From contig BJKQ01000001.1 of NCBI GenBank assembly GCA_006538405.1, positions 310,001 to 374,000 of the forward strand: a stretch of DNA of 64,000 nt, read 5' to 3'. A program made the translations under genes and the position numbers. How positions within the stretch are numbered: position 1 is the stretch's first letter; every line of letters starts with the position of its first letter. The notes below the pieces were generated by a model. The model saw only the letters and a program-made list of their open reading frames with translations, did not search any database and was not told the origin of the DNA. Source of the stretch: Hansfordia pulvinata. Lineage: Eukaryota; Ascomycota; Sordariomycetes; Xylariales. Below, in pieces: positions 34,647-46,600 of this stretch.

Positions 34647-36939
34647 TTTGAGAAGTCTGTAATCCGCCGCAGAGGGTCTCTCCTTCGCACCCTGGACCTG
34701 TTCTGGAACCTGTCGGCTCGGGGGCTCGACCTGGGGCAGGACAGGCGCCTGGTCTTTATTTATTGGTTTTGCATGACCTCTGAAAAACCGGACCAGGGTG
34801 GAGGGCCCCTCGCCCTTGGAATAAGGTTGCGGCTCCATGCCTGCACGTGTTGTGCTTGTGTCGGTGCTTCGATGCGACACTGGAATGCCAAGTAACAGTG
34901 CAAGCTCGGAAGCTGATTAACCTGGTAGTCAGGCCCTTTGACGTGGAGAATAGTGGTCTATGCAAGCCCCTGGGCGACTGATTGGCCGGCCGGTAGATTG
35001 TTTCTCAGTCAAGAGAGACCAATGCTCCAGGGCGATGAATGGTCTCGAGCGAGGCCGGGCAATCGAGCAGACGACCTGGCACGACGTCAGTGCTGTGGCC
35101 CACTCGACGATTACCAGCATGTCATTGCTGGTTGCGGGACCTCAGGGCACGGCCGTCAGGGGCAGCCAGGGGAAACCCCCATGGTGGCACGCGCTGGAGG
35201 ATCAGGGCCCGTGGGTCCGGGCACCCTGCCCTTGGCTTGCGCCCTGTCATGCGAGCGCTAAAGGGAAGCCCAGCGCGCCGAGCGCTCGCTGAGAGTTGCC
35301 CACGACTCTGCCGCGTCGGCTGGCGCATCCTTTTGTCACGCCCGGCCCAGGAGTGGGGATTGGCTTACTCGAGAGTTTGTGCACCAGATCTCCTGCCTGC
35401 TGGTACGTCGGAAGACGGAGAAACCGAAATGCAGCGTGGCCGTTGGCCGTGGCATCGGAAATGAAATCGATAGATACGGGTGTGTTGGCCGAGACAAGGC
35501 CAGCAGCGCGACAGGACCCGGGGCCGAGGGAGGTGTTGATTGGCCGCCAGGGGTGTCTGTTCCTGTGCCTGAAGGTGATCTGGTTTGCGTATACGACGTC
35601 GGGAGAGGGACTTCCCCATAAGGCAAACGGGCTTCAGTGCCGATGGTCCGCAGGACAGGAGGCGTTGCATTCATTTCGCAAGAGGGCGGATCGACCTTTT
35701 TCTAGATAGATATCTGCAGATGGAGCCAAGTCAAGACTGGGGTTCCGGCGCGCTTTCTGGAGTCGGTCAGGCTACGATGGCAGGCCCCACGGGGTAATCA
35801 GATGAAGTTAGTGCCACGATGAGGATGCGATGGTGCTCACGACGTGCAGCGATGATCACGCGCAAGTAGATTGTGAGCGGAGAGATCATCACGTGATTGT
35901 CGCAGTGACCGGCGTCCAGAGGGAGGTCGATTCGGAATGAATACCTGACTGGCGTTCGCACAGCGGTGGTGCGCAGAAGAAGAGGCATGGGCGCGGCGGC
36001 AGACGGTCATCTAAGAGATGCCGCTGAGCTGGGTTTCCGGTGACGATGGTTGTTGAAGTATCGCAGGTCGGGCCAAGTCACGCTGGAGGGCGCCCGTGAC
36101 TGGAAGTTGTGCTTGGCAGCAGCACGGGACAGGGGCACTGGACCAAAGCGGTGGATGACCGCCATGGTAGCTGGGACGAGTAATGAGTGCTTGCTGCAGG
36201 TTTGAGAGCGGCGGCAATGAAATGACTGTCAATGTGGTCGTCATGATGCAGAGGAAGACGGGGGCACGGCCAACAGATCATTGATGTATGGGGTCGCTGA
36301 GCCCCTCGCTGTCGTCGGGCACCATCTGAGGGGTAGGGAATCGGACATGAGACGCGGCGGATCGTGCCTACCTCACAGTTTTGAGACGTCACTATGGGCC
36401 ACTGCAGAAGAGTTTCATGTTTGGCTGTCCCTCGCCTAAAGAACGTCCCAGTCTCACTGGCTTTTCACAAAGGCAGCCGAATTGCTGCTGTTGTTCACTC
36501 CGACCTTATTAGTGGCATTCGTCGATGCTGACCGCCCTTGGAATTGAGGATGGGATGGCGTGGCTAAATAAACTGGAGGGACAAGTTTCAGACGGTAGAT
36601 CCGATAGAACCACTGTAGGGAAGTCTGTCCGCCTGGTTAGCGCTTGGATGAGAGCGGTGCACCTGCTATAGCTACCGGTCGTGTGGTCACCTCCCCTCCC
36701 TCGAACGACCGCGAGCCTAATAAATCCACGTGAATTCTGCCGCCGGCTGAGTCACCCCGTCGCATTGGCAAGTGCGACGGGCGCTGGACGTCATTACCCA
36801 AGCAGGCCACACACAATTAAAGTGGGCACTCGAGATCGTCTTGAGATTGAGATGGCGACGACTTCACTGTTTGCTGTGTCCCGCCAGTCTGACTACACGT
36901 CCACAATCGCTTTTCGCCCAGTCGCATCGCTGACACAAG
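34647..36939. other. 2.3 kb intergenic region
   Basis: This region should include the promoter of the minus-strand glycosidase and that of the plus-strand Rqt4-like gene. Frames up to 141 codons have no recognisable content. No repeats of note were seen. Confidence 0.5.
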
Positions 36940-38502
36940 ATGTCTGTCGCCCAGCTCTCCCGCCTGCTGCCTCTGCCCAATGATGAGCTCAAACAGGTCC
37001 TCGACTATGGTGCAACTTTGTCCAAACCGGAGGCCGCCGAGCACTTCGCCAACTTGCTGGGCGACTCGCCCGAGGCCATAGACTTCATCGCCTCCTTCAA
37101 CTCGAAAAGGAAGGATCCAAAGGCCACCCCAGCACCATCTGCTTCTCACTCTCCTGCCCCACCAGCCAACAGCAGTGTCGCAGCTCTTGAAGCCGCCCCC
37201 AGGTCGTCCCGCGGCCCCAAGAAGAAGAAGGCGGCCATTCACACCCCCGCGGCCCGGCAGGTCGCCAACCTTGGCCCCACGCCTGGCACGGTTTACAGCA
37301 AAAAGTCCCTGGAAGACGACTACATAGGGAGGCGACCCAGCCCGGCTGCCTCGTCCAGCGGAAATGCCTCGCCTGCTCGCCCGCCCCCGGCTTCGGCCAC
37401 CCCGCCGCCGCCCAAGGCACCCCCCTCTGCAACCGGCCATCTCATCTCGGACTTGCCCAAATCTAAACAGAAACCAGCGGCCGCCCCCAAAGCCAAGGTG
37501 AACCTCTCGGGTGGCACAGCTATGCACGGAGCGTCGACCGCCTTGTCGGACCTGGACGCTGCCATTCGGTCTCTCGAGATCACCACGAACCCTACCCAGG
37601 CCTCAGACAGCTCGGCAAGGCGCTGCAACTGCGTCGCAACTCGACATCCGCTCTTGTCGGCGGCTCCCAACTGCCTTGGGTGCGGTAAGGTCGTCTGCGT
37701 CAAGGAGGGGCTGGGCCCGTGCACTTTCTGTGGCACGCCTCTCCTGACCCAATCCGAGGTGCAGTCCATGATCCGCGAGCTGCGAGAGGAGCGCGGACGC
37801 GAGAAGCAAGCGGCCGATCGCCAGGCCCATCGCCGGGCAGACGTATCCAAGACGCCTGCACCCTTCTCCAAACCTCGCGACGGCAATGCCAGCCCCGCCA
37901 ACGACGCCGAGGCCAAGGCTCTGCAGCACCGCGATCGCCTACTTGGCTTCCAGGCGCAGAACGCCAAGCGAACGACAGTACGGGATGAGGCCGCCGATTT
38001 TGACGTGAGTGGCGCCGTGGCTGGAAACGGCGGCAATATCTGGGCCTCGCCCGAGGAACGTGCCCGTGAGCTCAAGCGCCAGCAAAAGATCCTGCGCGAG
38101 ATGGAGTGGAATGCTCGCCCGGACTACGAGAAGCGCCGCCAGGTCGTCAGCATTGATGTAGTCAAGGGAAAGGTCGTCCGCAAGATGGCGGCTGTGGAGA
38201 GGCCCGAAAGTCCAGACGACGATCTACCCAGCGAGCCAGTACTGGAGGAGACAAGTGGTAACCGGGGGAACGCGGGCGCGGGCACCTTCAGCAGAAATCC
38301 TCTGCTTGGTGGTCTGATCAAACCCGTTTTCGATGCTGACGGCAAGAATACCGACCTGGAGGGCCGCAAAGACAGAGCAAAGCGGTGGAGGCGCGTGCAG
38401 GACGATCTCGACAACAACGAAGCTGTCATTCTAGATGGCGGCGCATATGGCGGCAAGACTCAACAGCAGGGGCTAACCCTTGACGAGCCAGAATGTGGTT
38501 AG
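36940..38502 (+). CDS. ASC-1/TRIP4-type zinc-finger protein, Rqt4-like
   Basis: A single exon encodes 520 residues. The N-terminus (LSRLLPLPNDELKQVLDYG, AAEHFANLLGDSPEAIDFI) is the helical domain seen in activating signal cointegrator 1 relatives. A C2HC5-type zinc finger follows at about residues 227-270 (CNCVATRHPLLSAAPNCLGC, then CVKEGLGPCTFCGTPLL). Next come an Arg/Glu coiled segment and the conserved block RTTVRDEAADFDV. This architecture matches TRIP4 in animals and Rqt4 in yeast, a subunit of the ribosome-quality-control trigger complex that splits collided ribosomes. The region between the helical domain and the finger (60-220) is Pro/Ala/Lys-rich and disordered. The start at 36940 is the first ATG in frame. 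Confidence 0.85.
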   Translation: MSVAQLSRLLPLPNDELKQVLDYGATLSKPEAAEHFANLLGDSPEAIDFIASFNSKRKDPKATPAPSASHSPAPPANSSVAALEAAPRSSRGPKKKKAAIHTPAARQVANLGPTPGTVYSKKSLEDDYIGRRPSPAASSSGNASPARPPPASATPPPPKAPPSATGHLISDLPKSKQKPAAAPKAKVNLSGGTAMHGASTALSDLDAAIRSLEITTNPTQASDSSARRCNCVATRHPLLSAAPNCLGCGKVVCVKEGLGPCTFCGTPLLTQSEVQSMIRELREERGREKQAADRQAHRRADVSKTPAPFSKPRDGNASPANDAEAKALQHRDRLLGFQAQNAKRTTVRDEAADFDVSGAVAGNGGNIWASPEERARELKRQQKILREMEWNARPDYEKRRQVVSIDVVKGKVVRKMAAVERPESPDDDLPSEPVLEETSGNRGNAGAGTFSRNPLLGGLIKPVFDADGKNTDLEGRKDRAKRWRRVQDDLDNNEAVILDGGAYGGKTQQQGLTLDEPECG

Positions 38503-38878
38503 AGATGTCTGTGCCAGTGTTTAAACCTTTGAAGAGTTGACGCTCAAGGTATGCGGACGTTGTGCTCTGCACTCCAAAGGACAACCTCACCGCCGAGCTA
38601 GCATTCAATCAACCTCTTTTAAATTCACACCAGAAGCTGATGCGACACAGGGAGATACTGTAGCGAAGTTGCAGGCCGCGGTTCAATGTCGTTGCGACCG
38701 CTGCGTCGACGCATCACTTGCGACTCACACGCGCTTCCAGCTGTCAGGTTGCGGCTCAGTATTGACCATATTACTCGACGTAGTATGCATGCAACCCCGC
38801 ATATACTGTAAATACACAAAGATTACCCCGCTGACTGCGAGCTCCTCTCTTCAAATTCTGCCTCACTTTGAATGAGCC
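38503..38878. other. Intergenic, AT-richer
   Basis: This 376-base gap lies between the Rqt4-like gene and the HET remnant. It should contain the 3' UTR of the former. No other feature is seen. Confidence 0.5.
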
Positions 38879-40740
38879 ATGAGGCTTGTCAACTGTACGA
38901 CCCTCGCCCTAGAGACCGAGGCCGATTGGTCCGGACGTCAGGTACCCCCATAGGCGATTCTCTCACACACATGGTGGCTCAGCGGCCTCGAGGTCACATT
39001 CGACGATTACACGAACCCGAGTGGCAGAGCATTGTTTCCTCCGCGGAACTGGGATAAGATCGACAGATCCATACAGCTCACCCAAGAGTACGGCTATAAC
39101 CATGCTTGGATCGACAACTGCTGCATCGATAAGAGCAGCAGTGCGGAGCTCGGCGAGGCCATCAACTCTATGCTCCAGTACTACGCGCCTGCGGAGACAT
39201 GTCTTGCCCATCCAGAAGACCTGACTTACAGCGCGGCCCCATCTGAATCTTTCGAGACACGCCTGTCGAGATGCCGCTGGTTCTACCGGGGATGGACACT
39301 TCAAGAACTGATTGCCCCGTTCCGAGTGGACTTCTTTGACCCGGCGTGGTGCAAGATTGGATCGCGGGTCGACCTGGGCGACGCCATCTCGAGGATCACG
39401 ACGAATTGACACCTCCTTGTTCAGGAGCAGCGCCAGGTCCAACGTCGAGAGAGAGATCGTGGGCCTTCTGCAGGGCGTACCTGTGGGCACCAAGATGAGC
39501 TGGGCGGCCAGCCGCCAGACAACCCGTCTTGAGGACGAGGTGTACTCTCTGATGGGGATCTTCAACATCAACATGGTGATGCTGTACGGCGAGGGCAGCA
39601 ACGCATTCACCCGGCTGCAGCACGAGATCATCAGAAGCACCCACGACTTCTCGTTGCTGGCTTGGACCCCGCATGCCGAATCGCCCATGTACGGTATCTG
39701 AGCGAGCTCTGCCCGCGACTTCTCCCGGCCCGTGGTGATGGAGTCGAGACCCGACATCGAGTATTACATGACGAACCGAGGGTTGCACCTCAATGTGCCG
39801 TGGCTGCCCGTCGCGATATCGCCCGAAGAGCACTGGCTTGCGCTCGGAAAGGATCCTGACGGTGCTCCCTGCGACATTTGTCTGCGGCAAGCCCCCGATG
39901 ACCGGTATTTCCGACCGTCGGCGCGCTGCGAGACCAGCACCCCCGGGTCTTGCTGCGAACGCCAAGGCCGCGCCGTACCTGGGGAGTCGAGCTTGTCCCG
40001 CGAAGCACTCAGTGATTATGGAAAGGGCGGAGTTCGCCCAAACGCAATTCAAGGGCCTGGGATGGCTTCTTCGTCTGATGTCCAACGCATCAACGTGAGG
40101 TGGGCCCACTCCTCCCAGAACTCGTCGACGAGTTTCGCCCCTCGGGAGGCATGGCGCGACACGGAGAGCGCTTTCGTGGTGCCTGCTGGCACACATCACT
40201 TCATGGGCATTATTCTCCGCAAGGAGTCCGAAGTGCCCGGCGAGTCCCGACCGAATGACTACCATGTTGCTTTCGAGCTGGGCCTGTTCGGGTTCCGGGT
40301 GTCTCTGAATTACAGTTTTGAAGACGTCGACCATTAGGAGGTATGTCCTTGGACCTATAACCCGAGGAGGGCTGATAGATGCGTGGACGTCAACCAAGAA
40401 TGGCCATGGTTTCGCCCGAGAAAGGCGTACAGTCCTCTTTTTGATTTCCTCCGGCGCGAAAGGTACGACATGGGGAGACGCACTTGCTACGTTCTCGTCA
40501 ATCACGAGTGGGGAGATGGTCTGGGGGCCGACACTCATGAGATCAACATCGCTCTCCACGAAGTCGAGATGAAACCCCCAATCGAGCGTGCCGCGCGCGT
40601 TGTCACCACTGACCCCGGCCAACAGGCGGGAGATATAGTGCGCGATCGACTCGGGGGGGGGGGGGGATGCGCGACTGGTGGTAGCCACTCTGCGGCCTGT
40701 CATGGAGTTGGTGAAGACAATCCGTTCACTCTAGGAAGGT
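38879..40740 (+). pseudogene. Decayed HET-domain (heterokaryon incompatibility) gene
   Basis: The ATG at 38879 gives MRLVNCTTLALETEADWSG, followed by VPP, a TAG stop (38951-38953), then AILSHTW, VTFDDYTNPSGRALFPP, HAWIDNCCIDKSSSAELGEA and RCRWFYRGWTLQELIAPFRV. These are the classic order of HET-domain motifs. At 39405-39409 the frame breaks (ITTN then TGA) and continues in another frame with IDTSLFRSSARSNVEREIV, EDEVYSLMGIFNINMVMLYG and LQHEIIRSTHDFSLLAWTP. Another in-frame TGA follows PMYGI near 39700, and coding resumes as RPDIEYYMTNRGLHLNVPW. Weak fragments in changing frames (such as RRTVLFLISSGAKGTTWGD) reach about 40740. Two nonsense codons plus an apparent one-base gain differ from the base-loss pattern elsewhere, so this is a true relic. 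It has no obvious C:G to T:A bias of RIP. Confidence 0.85.
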
Positions 40741-42068
40741 CTTCGCGGCCTGCTGCGATTTCTTACGAATCAACTGTTACCCCGGAAGAGCCGACAGGAA
40801 CTATAACAGGATGGCGGCCCAGGTCATCGGCGGCATGGAGATACGAACTGATTACAGGGACGACGAGTCTCGACCGGCGCACTCAGCTCACCCCATTGCG
40901 TGGTTACGTGGTCTGGGCGGAGATGCTCTCCCTTCAGCTGCCCCGTTACCCCTCACCCCCCTCACGATCCATTTGTGGTTCCTACCAGAGCTCGTACGTA
41001 AGGAGACGGTGCGCTGCTGCATGTAAGCGGCACGGAGGACCCAGCTGCCACCCCCACCAGCCCCCCTCCCCCCACGCCGGGCGGGCACGGCAGAAACCTG
41101 GCACGCCTGGGCGGATTGGCGCCCAGGACCAGGGCGCCCAGGCACAGTGCGGCCTGCGAGCCATCGTGCGTATAATCACATCTTATCTGATTCGTCCCGG
41201 GCCGGCCCCGGCCGCGGCATCCGAGCACTCGTACTGGTGCTGGTAGAGCGGCGGGCTGCTGGGTGGTGGGCGAGGTGAGCTTGGACCCTGACTCGGCACT
41301 GTGTCTAGCTGTTGAGGCGATGTTACAGGAATGCAGCTTTTGTCGTCTGCAAGCGGCGTTCTGGGCAGAGCGAGGTTTCCCTTGGCTGGGGCACACGACT
41401 ACACGGATGCTCGTACACAGCCCGGCAAGAGTCTCGCCGAAGGGCTGATGGGTTGAGCCCCTCCCGGCCAAGAATGTGTCATCATGGGCCAACCCCCGCC
41501 GCCGCGGCTGCTGTGAAACGGCGCCCCCCCCAAGAAATTCCAATGGACAGCCACTTATGTTGAGTGGATTACCACCGTGGGCGCGCACGGCGCGTTGGCT
41601 CCGCGCCCAACAAGACGATCGTGGGACCTGCGGGGTTGCTTACGAGTAGCTGCCTGGGCGTACAGTGCGGGCACGTCTAGTCACCGACGATGGGGGGGCG
41701 CCGCCTTGTGGGCCGGAGGGGGGAAGCAGTTCACTCAGGAGGAGTAAGTGACGCCGGGCTTTCACGGCTCATGGGGCGTGGCCGCATGTTGTGTTGTGGC
41801 ACCGGGTACGAACGAGGGAGTACTGAACGCGGATGCCGTACGAGCAGGTAGGTCATTGTATGCCGGCTGCGGACGCGAGGGGTCCTTGACGGAGTTGTTT
41901 CCCCATCTATACGTCTTGTCTGGTCTGTCTATCTGCCCCAGTCCGAAGAGGAGTTGACAGCGCCAGCCACTGTCGACAACACGCCGACGTCGACTTGTCC
42001 CCAACACCACCACCGCCGACTCTCGCTACCGGAACAAGCCAGCACATACATACACGCAGCCGCCCACC
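40741..42068. other. Intergenic, between HET remnant and biotin cluster
   Basis: No supported gene. The region is GC-rich with scattered poly-C patches. The last 200 bases precede biotin synthase and should hold its promoter. Confidence 0.5.
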
Positions 42069-43283
42069 ATGAGACCCCTCCTCCACATCCGACCGGCGGC
42101 CGTGGCGCGCGTGGGCGTCAGCAGGCGTTGCTTCAGCACCGTGCACGACGTGCCCAGGGAGGTCAAGCTGGAGACGCCGCCTCGCCCGGCAGTGTCGTCG
42201 TCTTCGTCGTCGTCGTCCGCGGCGACACCCAGCAGTCAGCAGCAGCAGCAGCAGCAGCCGCGGTCCTCGTCCGTCTTCCAGGATGCGGTGGACGCGACGG
42301 CGCCGCGGACGTCGTGGACGCGGGAGGAGATCTCGGAGATCCACGGCAAGCCGCTGATGGAGCTGGCGTTCGCGGCGGGCAGTGTGCACCGGCGGTTCCA
42401 CCGGCCGTCGGCGGTGCAGCTGTGCACGCTGATGAACATCAAGACGGGGGGCTGCACGGAGGACTGCTCGTACTGCGCGCAGTCGTCGCGGCACGACACG
42501 GGGCTGAAGGCGACCAAGATGTCGACGGTGGACAGCGTGCTGGAGGCGGCGGCGGTGGCCAAGGCCAACGGGTCGAACCGGTTCTGCATGGGGGCGGCGT
42601 GGCGGGACATGAAGGGGCGCAAGCGGGGGCTGGGCAACGTGGTCGAGATGGTGAAGGGGGTGCGGGCGATGGGGATGGAGGCGTGCGTGACGCTGGGGAT
42701 GCTCAGCAAGGAGCAGGCGCAGGAGCTCAAGGAGGCCGGGCTGACGGCGTACAACCACAACCTGGACACGTCGCGCGAGCACTACCCCAAGATCATCACG
42801 ACGCGCAGCTACGACGAGCGCCTGCAGACCATCGAGAACGTGCGCGACGCGGGCATCCACGTCTGCAGCGGCGGCATCCTGGGGCTGGGCGAGGTGCCCG
42901 CCACGGACCACGTCGGCCTGATCCACTCGCTGGCCTCGCTGCCCGCGCACCCGGAGTCGTTCCCCGTCAACAAGCTGGTGCCGATCAAGGGCACGCCCAT
43001 CTTCGGCGGGGAGCCCGTCCGGCTCGAGGACGTGGTGCGCTGCGTGGCGACGGCGCGGCTGGTCATGCCCGCGACCATCATCCGGCTGGCGGCGGGCCGC
43101 GTCTCCATGCCCGAGAGCGAGCAGATGCTGTGCTTCATGGCCGGCGCCAACGCCATCTTCACCGGCGAGAAGATGCTGACCACCGACTGCAACAGCTGGG
43201 ACGAGGACAAGTCCATGTTTGACCGCTGGGGGCTGGAGCCCATGCAGACCGAGGCCAGCGCCGTGGAGGGCAGTCAGGGGTAG
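42069..43283 (+). CDS. BIO2: Biotin synthase, mitochondrial
   Basis: This radical-SAM enzyme inserts sulfur into dethiobiotin to make biotin, in mitochondria. A single exon gives 404 residues. The N-terminus (MRPLLHIRPAAVARVGVSRR) is a typical presequence and is followed by Ser and Gln repeats (residues about 45-65), which are not part of the enzyme core. The radical-SAM cluster motif GGCTEDCSYCAQSSRH (CxxxCxxC) is intact. Further family motifs are FCMGAAWRDMKGRKRGLGN, YNHNLDTSREHYPKIITTRS, CSGGILGLGE, NKLVPIKGTPI, AAGRVSMPESEQMLCFMAGA and the C-terminal DRWGLEP. It is convergent with bioDA, 327 bases away, and is the first gene of a three-gene biotin cluster. Confidence 0.97.
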   Translation: MRPLLHIRPAAVARVGVSRRCFSTVHDVPREVKLETPPRPAVSSSSSSSSAATPSSQQQQQQQPRSSSVFQDAVDATAPRTSWTREEISEIHGKPLMELAFAAGSVHRRFHRPSAVQLCTLMNIKTGGCTEDCSYCAQSSRHDTGLKATKMSTVDSVLEAAAVAKANGSNRFCMGAAWRDMKGRKRGLGNVVEMVKGVRAMGMEACVTLGMLSKEQAQELKEAGLTAYNHNLDTSREHYPKIITTRSYDERLQTIENVRDAGIHVCSGGILGLGEVPATDHVGLIHSLASLPAHPESFPVNKLVPIKGTPIFGGEPVRLEDVVRCVATARLVMPATIIRLAAGRVSMPESEQMLCFMAGANAIFTGEKMLTTDCNSWDEDKSMFDRWGLEPMQTEASAVEGSQG

Positions 43284-43610
43284 TCGGTCCTTCTCGTTTG
43301 CGGACAGTAGCAGCAGATGAGACGGGAGAGCTGGGCGGACATGCAATGAAAAGCCGGCGTGGTCTCTGGACATTTGATGTATTGATTTTGGATGATTCCG
43401 AGTGCCATGACGGCTGGCGAGTTGGAGCATAAACGACCTGACTCGAAAAGACGGTTTCTACCCCTTTTTTTCACGACAACACAGCACTCATATACAACAA
43501 TAAACATGACATGGACAATTTATCAAATTCAATTTTCACACTCCAACGATGAACGATAATAGCAATCAAACCAAGCTACACAGAGTAGGTAGAGTAGAGC
43601 AACCCCCCCT
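43284..43610. other. Convergent 3' gap between biotin synthase and bioDA
   Basis: AT-rich for this window, with AATAAAC near 43498. It should contain both 3' ends. Nothing else is seen. Confidence 0.6.
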
Positions 43611-46600
43611 TCACTCCCGCATCCCCTCCTCAATCGAGGCGCGGACGAGCCCGACGACGGCGCGGATCTCCTCGGGCCCCGTCTTCTGGCCGGCCATGAC
43701 GTAGCACACGCTGCCCAGGACGCGGGCGTGCATGTTCCACCTCCTCATTCCCTCGCCGTCGCCGTCGCCTCCCGTCCCCCTCACGAGGCGGTCCCGCAGC
43801 GACGCCGCCGCCGTGCTCTTGTAGCCGCCACCGTCGGCCGCGCGCATGTGGATCGCCAGGACGCTGCCCAGGGCCCAGACGCCGGCGACCTGGCCTTCCT
43901 GGCGGGAGACTCAGGACACGAAGTCGAGGGGCCAGACGGACCAGACGTCTGCTGCGCCGTCACCACCGCCCGCCGGGGTTCCAGTGGTGGTGTCTGGTGA
44001 CGACGACGACTCGGAAGCAGCAGCACCCCACCCGCCCTCGCGCCGGGCCCAGTCCCAGTCCCCCCGGCCTTCCATGGCGGTCATCTGGCGCAGGGCCTCG
44101 GCGGCGACGGAGCAGCCGACGGGGTGGGCGGTGTAGCTGTGCCCGTGGAGCAGGGCGTCGGCCGTGTCGTCGCTGGCGAAGGCGTCGAAGATGGGCCCCG
44201 AGGCCACGGTGCAGCACAGCGGGACGAGCCCGCCCGTCAGCAGCTTGGCGTGGCACGAGACGTCGGGCCGCACGCCCAGGAAGGTCGCCGGCGTGAAGCG
44301 GCCCAGGCGGTACAGGCCCGTGAAGACCTCGTCGAAGACGACGGGGAGGCCCGTCCAGTTATCGTCGTCGTCGGCGGCGGCGGTGGTGGAGACGGCGGGC
44401 TGCTGCTGCTGCTGCTCGGGGCCGAAGAGCCCCTTTCGCTCGCGGACGACGCGGGCCAGGGTCCGTTGGAAGAGGGGATCGCTATGGGGTTTGTTTGTTA
44501 GCTGTTGTGACTGGGTTCTATCTTGCCGGAAGCCCATGGGCAAAAAAAAAGAAAAAGAGATGAAGAAAAAAAAGATCACTCACACAAGCAACATCCCCCA
44601 GCACCCATGACGACCGGCTCGAGCACCAGAGCGCCAAACCTCCTCCCCTTGCGGACCTGGGGCTCGATCACGCCCAGGATGTACCGCTCGTAGGCGAGGT
44701 GGTGGCCCTGGCTCTCGCGGGCGGGCAGGTCGAAGAGGTCGGCGAGGCGGGCGAACTCGCGGGGCTCGCCGAGGCCCTCCTCCTCCTCACTCGAAAGCTC
44801 GCCGGGGATCTGGACGCGCCAGACGCCGCGCTGGCACAGGACGGTCGGGTAGTCGAACCACAGCCCTTTGCCCTCGTACCACTCGACCTTTTCGTTGAAC
44901 GTGTTGGGCTCGGCGCAGTCCATGACCCCCATCGTGTCGCCGTGGTACGCACCCTTGAGCCCGATGATGCCCATCTTTTCGTTGTCGCTGCTACTGGCTC
45001 CCTTCTTTTCCCCTCCTCCGCCGGGCTTGGTGGGCTGCAGAGACCACCCGTACCGCAGCCGCGCGGCCCGCAGCGCCATCTTGACGGCGACCTCCATCCC
45101 CGTGCTGCCGTTGTCTGTGTAGAAGACGCGGCGGGCGCGCGGGTTGGTGCTGCCGCTGCCGCTGCCGCTGTCGCCGCCGCCGCCGCCCAGCCCGCGCAGG
45201 AGGGCCTCGGCCAGGCGCAGCGCGGGCGCGTGCACCGTGCCCGCGAACATGACGTGCCCGTAGCGCCCGGCCGCGTACGCCGCCGCCAGGGTCAGCGACG
45301 GGTCGGCGTGGCCCAGCCCTTGCGTCCACCACGAGGCCGAGGCGTCGAAGGAGGGCTGGAGGAGGGGGAGGGTGGGGGTGCCTGTTCGATGTCGTCCTTT
45401 CGGTCTGCGAGACCGCCGCCGCTAGAAGACTGAGACTGAGACGGAGACGGAGACGGAGACGATGGCACCAGCGTCTGGAAAAAGTCGCCCCGCGCGCTGT
45501 CAATGGTCATCAGGCGGTCGGCGGTCAGGCCCTTGTGCTGCATAAAGGGGTACCAGATGGTGTCGACGGCGCGGGCGGCCATGCCCTCGAGGTCGGCGAC
45601 GCGGCGGCGGTGGGCGGCGTCGAGGTGCGCCAGGACGGAGCGCATGACGGGGCTGCGGCCCGCCTCGGCGTAGTACGCGGCCATGACGGCGGCGTCGTTG
45701 CTGTTACTACCGCCGCTGCTTCCGCTGCCTTCGCCGGTGTTGTCCCTCGGAGGCGGCTTGGGCACCGAGGCGACGACGACGCCATCGCCGCCATCGCCGT
45801 CATCACCGCCAGAATGCCTGTCGGCAAAGTAGCGCTCGAGGTAGGCGGCGTTGCCCCAGGCCGGGTCGTCGAAGAGCAGGACGGCGGCGACGTCGTAGCC
45901 GCGCAGGCGCAGCGACTCGTACGCCGAGATGGTCAGCGAGATGCCGCCCAGCTTCGAGTCGCCCACCAGCACCACCGGCGTCCGCAGGCCCGCGTACATG
46001 TCCGCCTGCGTCGTCCCCGACGGCGTCGGCGAGTGCACCCCGCCCGCCGTCTCGATGAACAGCCAGCCTCCTCCTCCGCCGCCGCCGCTGCTGCTGTCGG
46101 AGTAGGAGGAGGAGGACGATGATGCTGCTGCTGCCGCCTGCTTTGACGCGTGCTTGTGGATCATGGCCAGCACCTCGTCGTCGCTGTATATGGTCTGTTT
46201 TATCGGTCAGCCAGTCAGTCCGTCAGTCAGTGTCCCCGAGCGAGTGCTGCCCTCGGATATACATCACAAGGGGGGGGCTCCCGTACTTTGCCCTGGGCGG
46301 CCAGGTGAGGGCTGACGGCCTGGTCATACTGGACCAGCGTCTTCTGGGTGACGCCCTCGGCGTACTTGGAGATATGTCTGGAGGAGGGCGGGTCAGTCTG
46401 TCTGTCTGTCTGTCGTTGTTGCTGTTGCTGCTGCTGCTGCTGCTGCTCAAGTCGAGCTGCTGTGTGTTCCGGGCTTTCTCCTATATCATCCGCACGTGTC
46501 AGTCAGCCCACTGGTTCAAAGACACAGAAAGAGAGGTCCGAAAGAAAGACCCTCCCCAAAAGAAAAAGACAAGACTCACACCTATCGTCAGCCTCGTCGA

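Noticed and set aside
34647..34838. Upstream ATG at 34838 extending the glycosidase
   Set aside because: It would bury the signal peptide as an internal membrane anchor. The 64 added residues are polar and Pro-rich without conservation cues.
43911..43960. A 48-base intron removing the bioDA TGA
   Set aside because: It would delete the conserved VWSVWPLDFV segment and use a poor GTCTGG donor.
45420..45480. A 56-base intron that would also repair the bioDA frame
   Set aside because: The donor would be GTCTCC, which is weak. The neighbouring G5 run fits the window-wide one-base-loss pattern better. It cannot be fully excluded.
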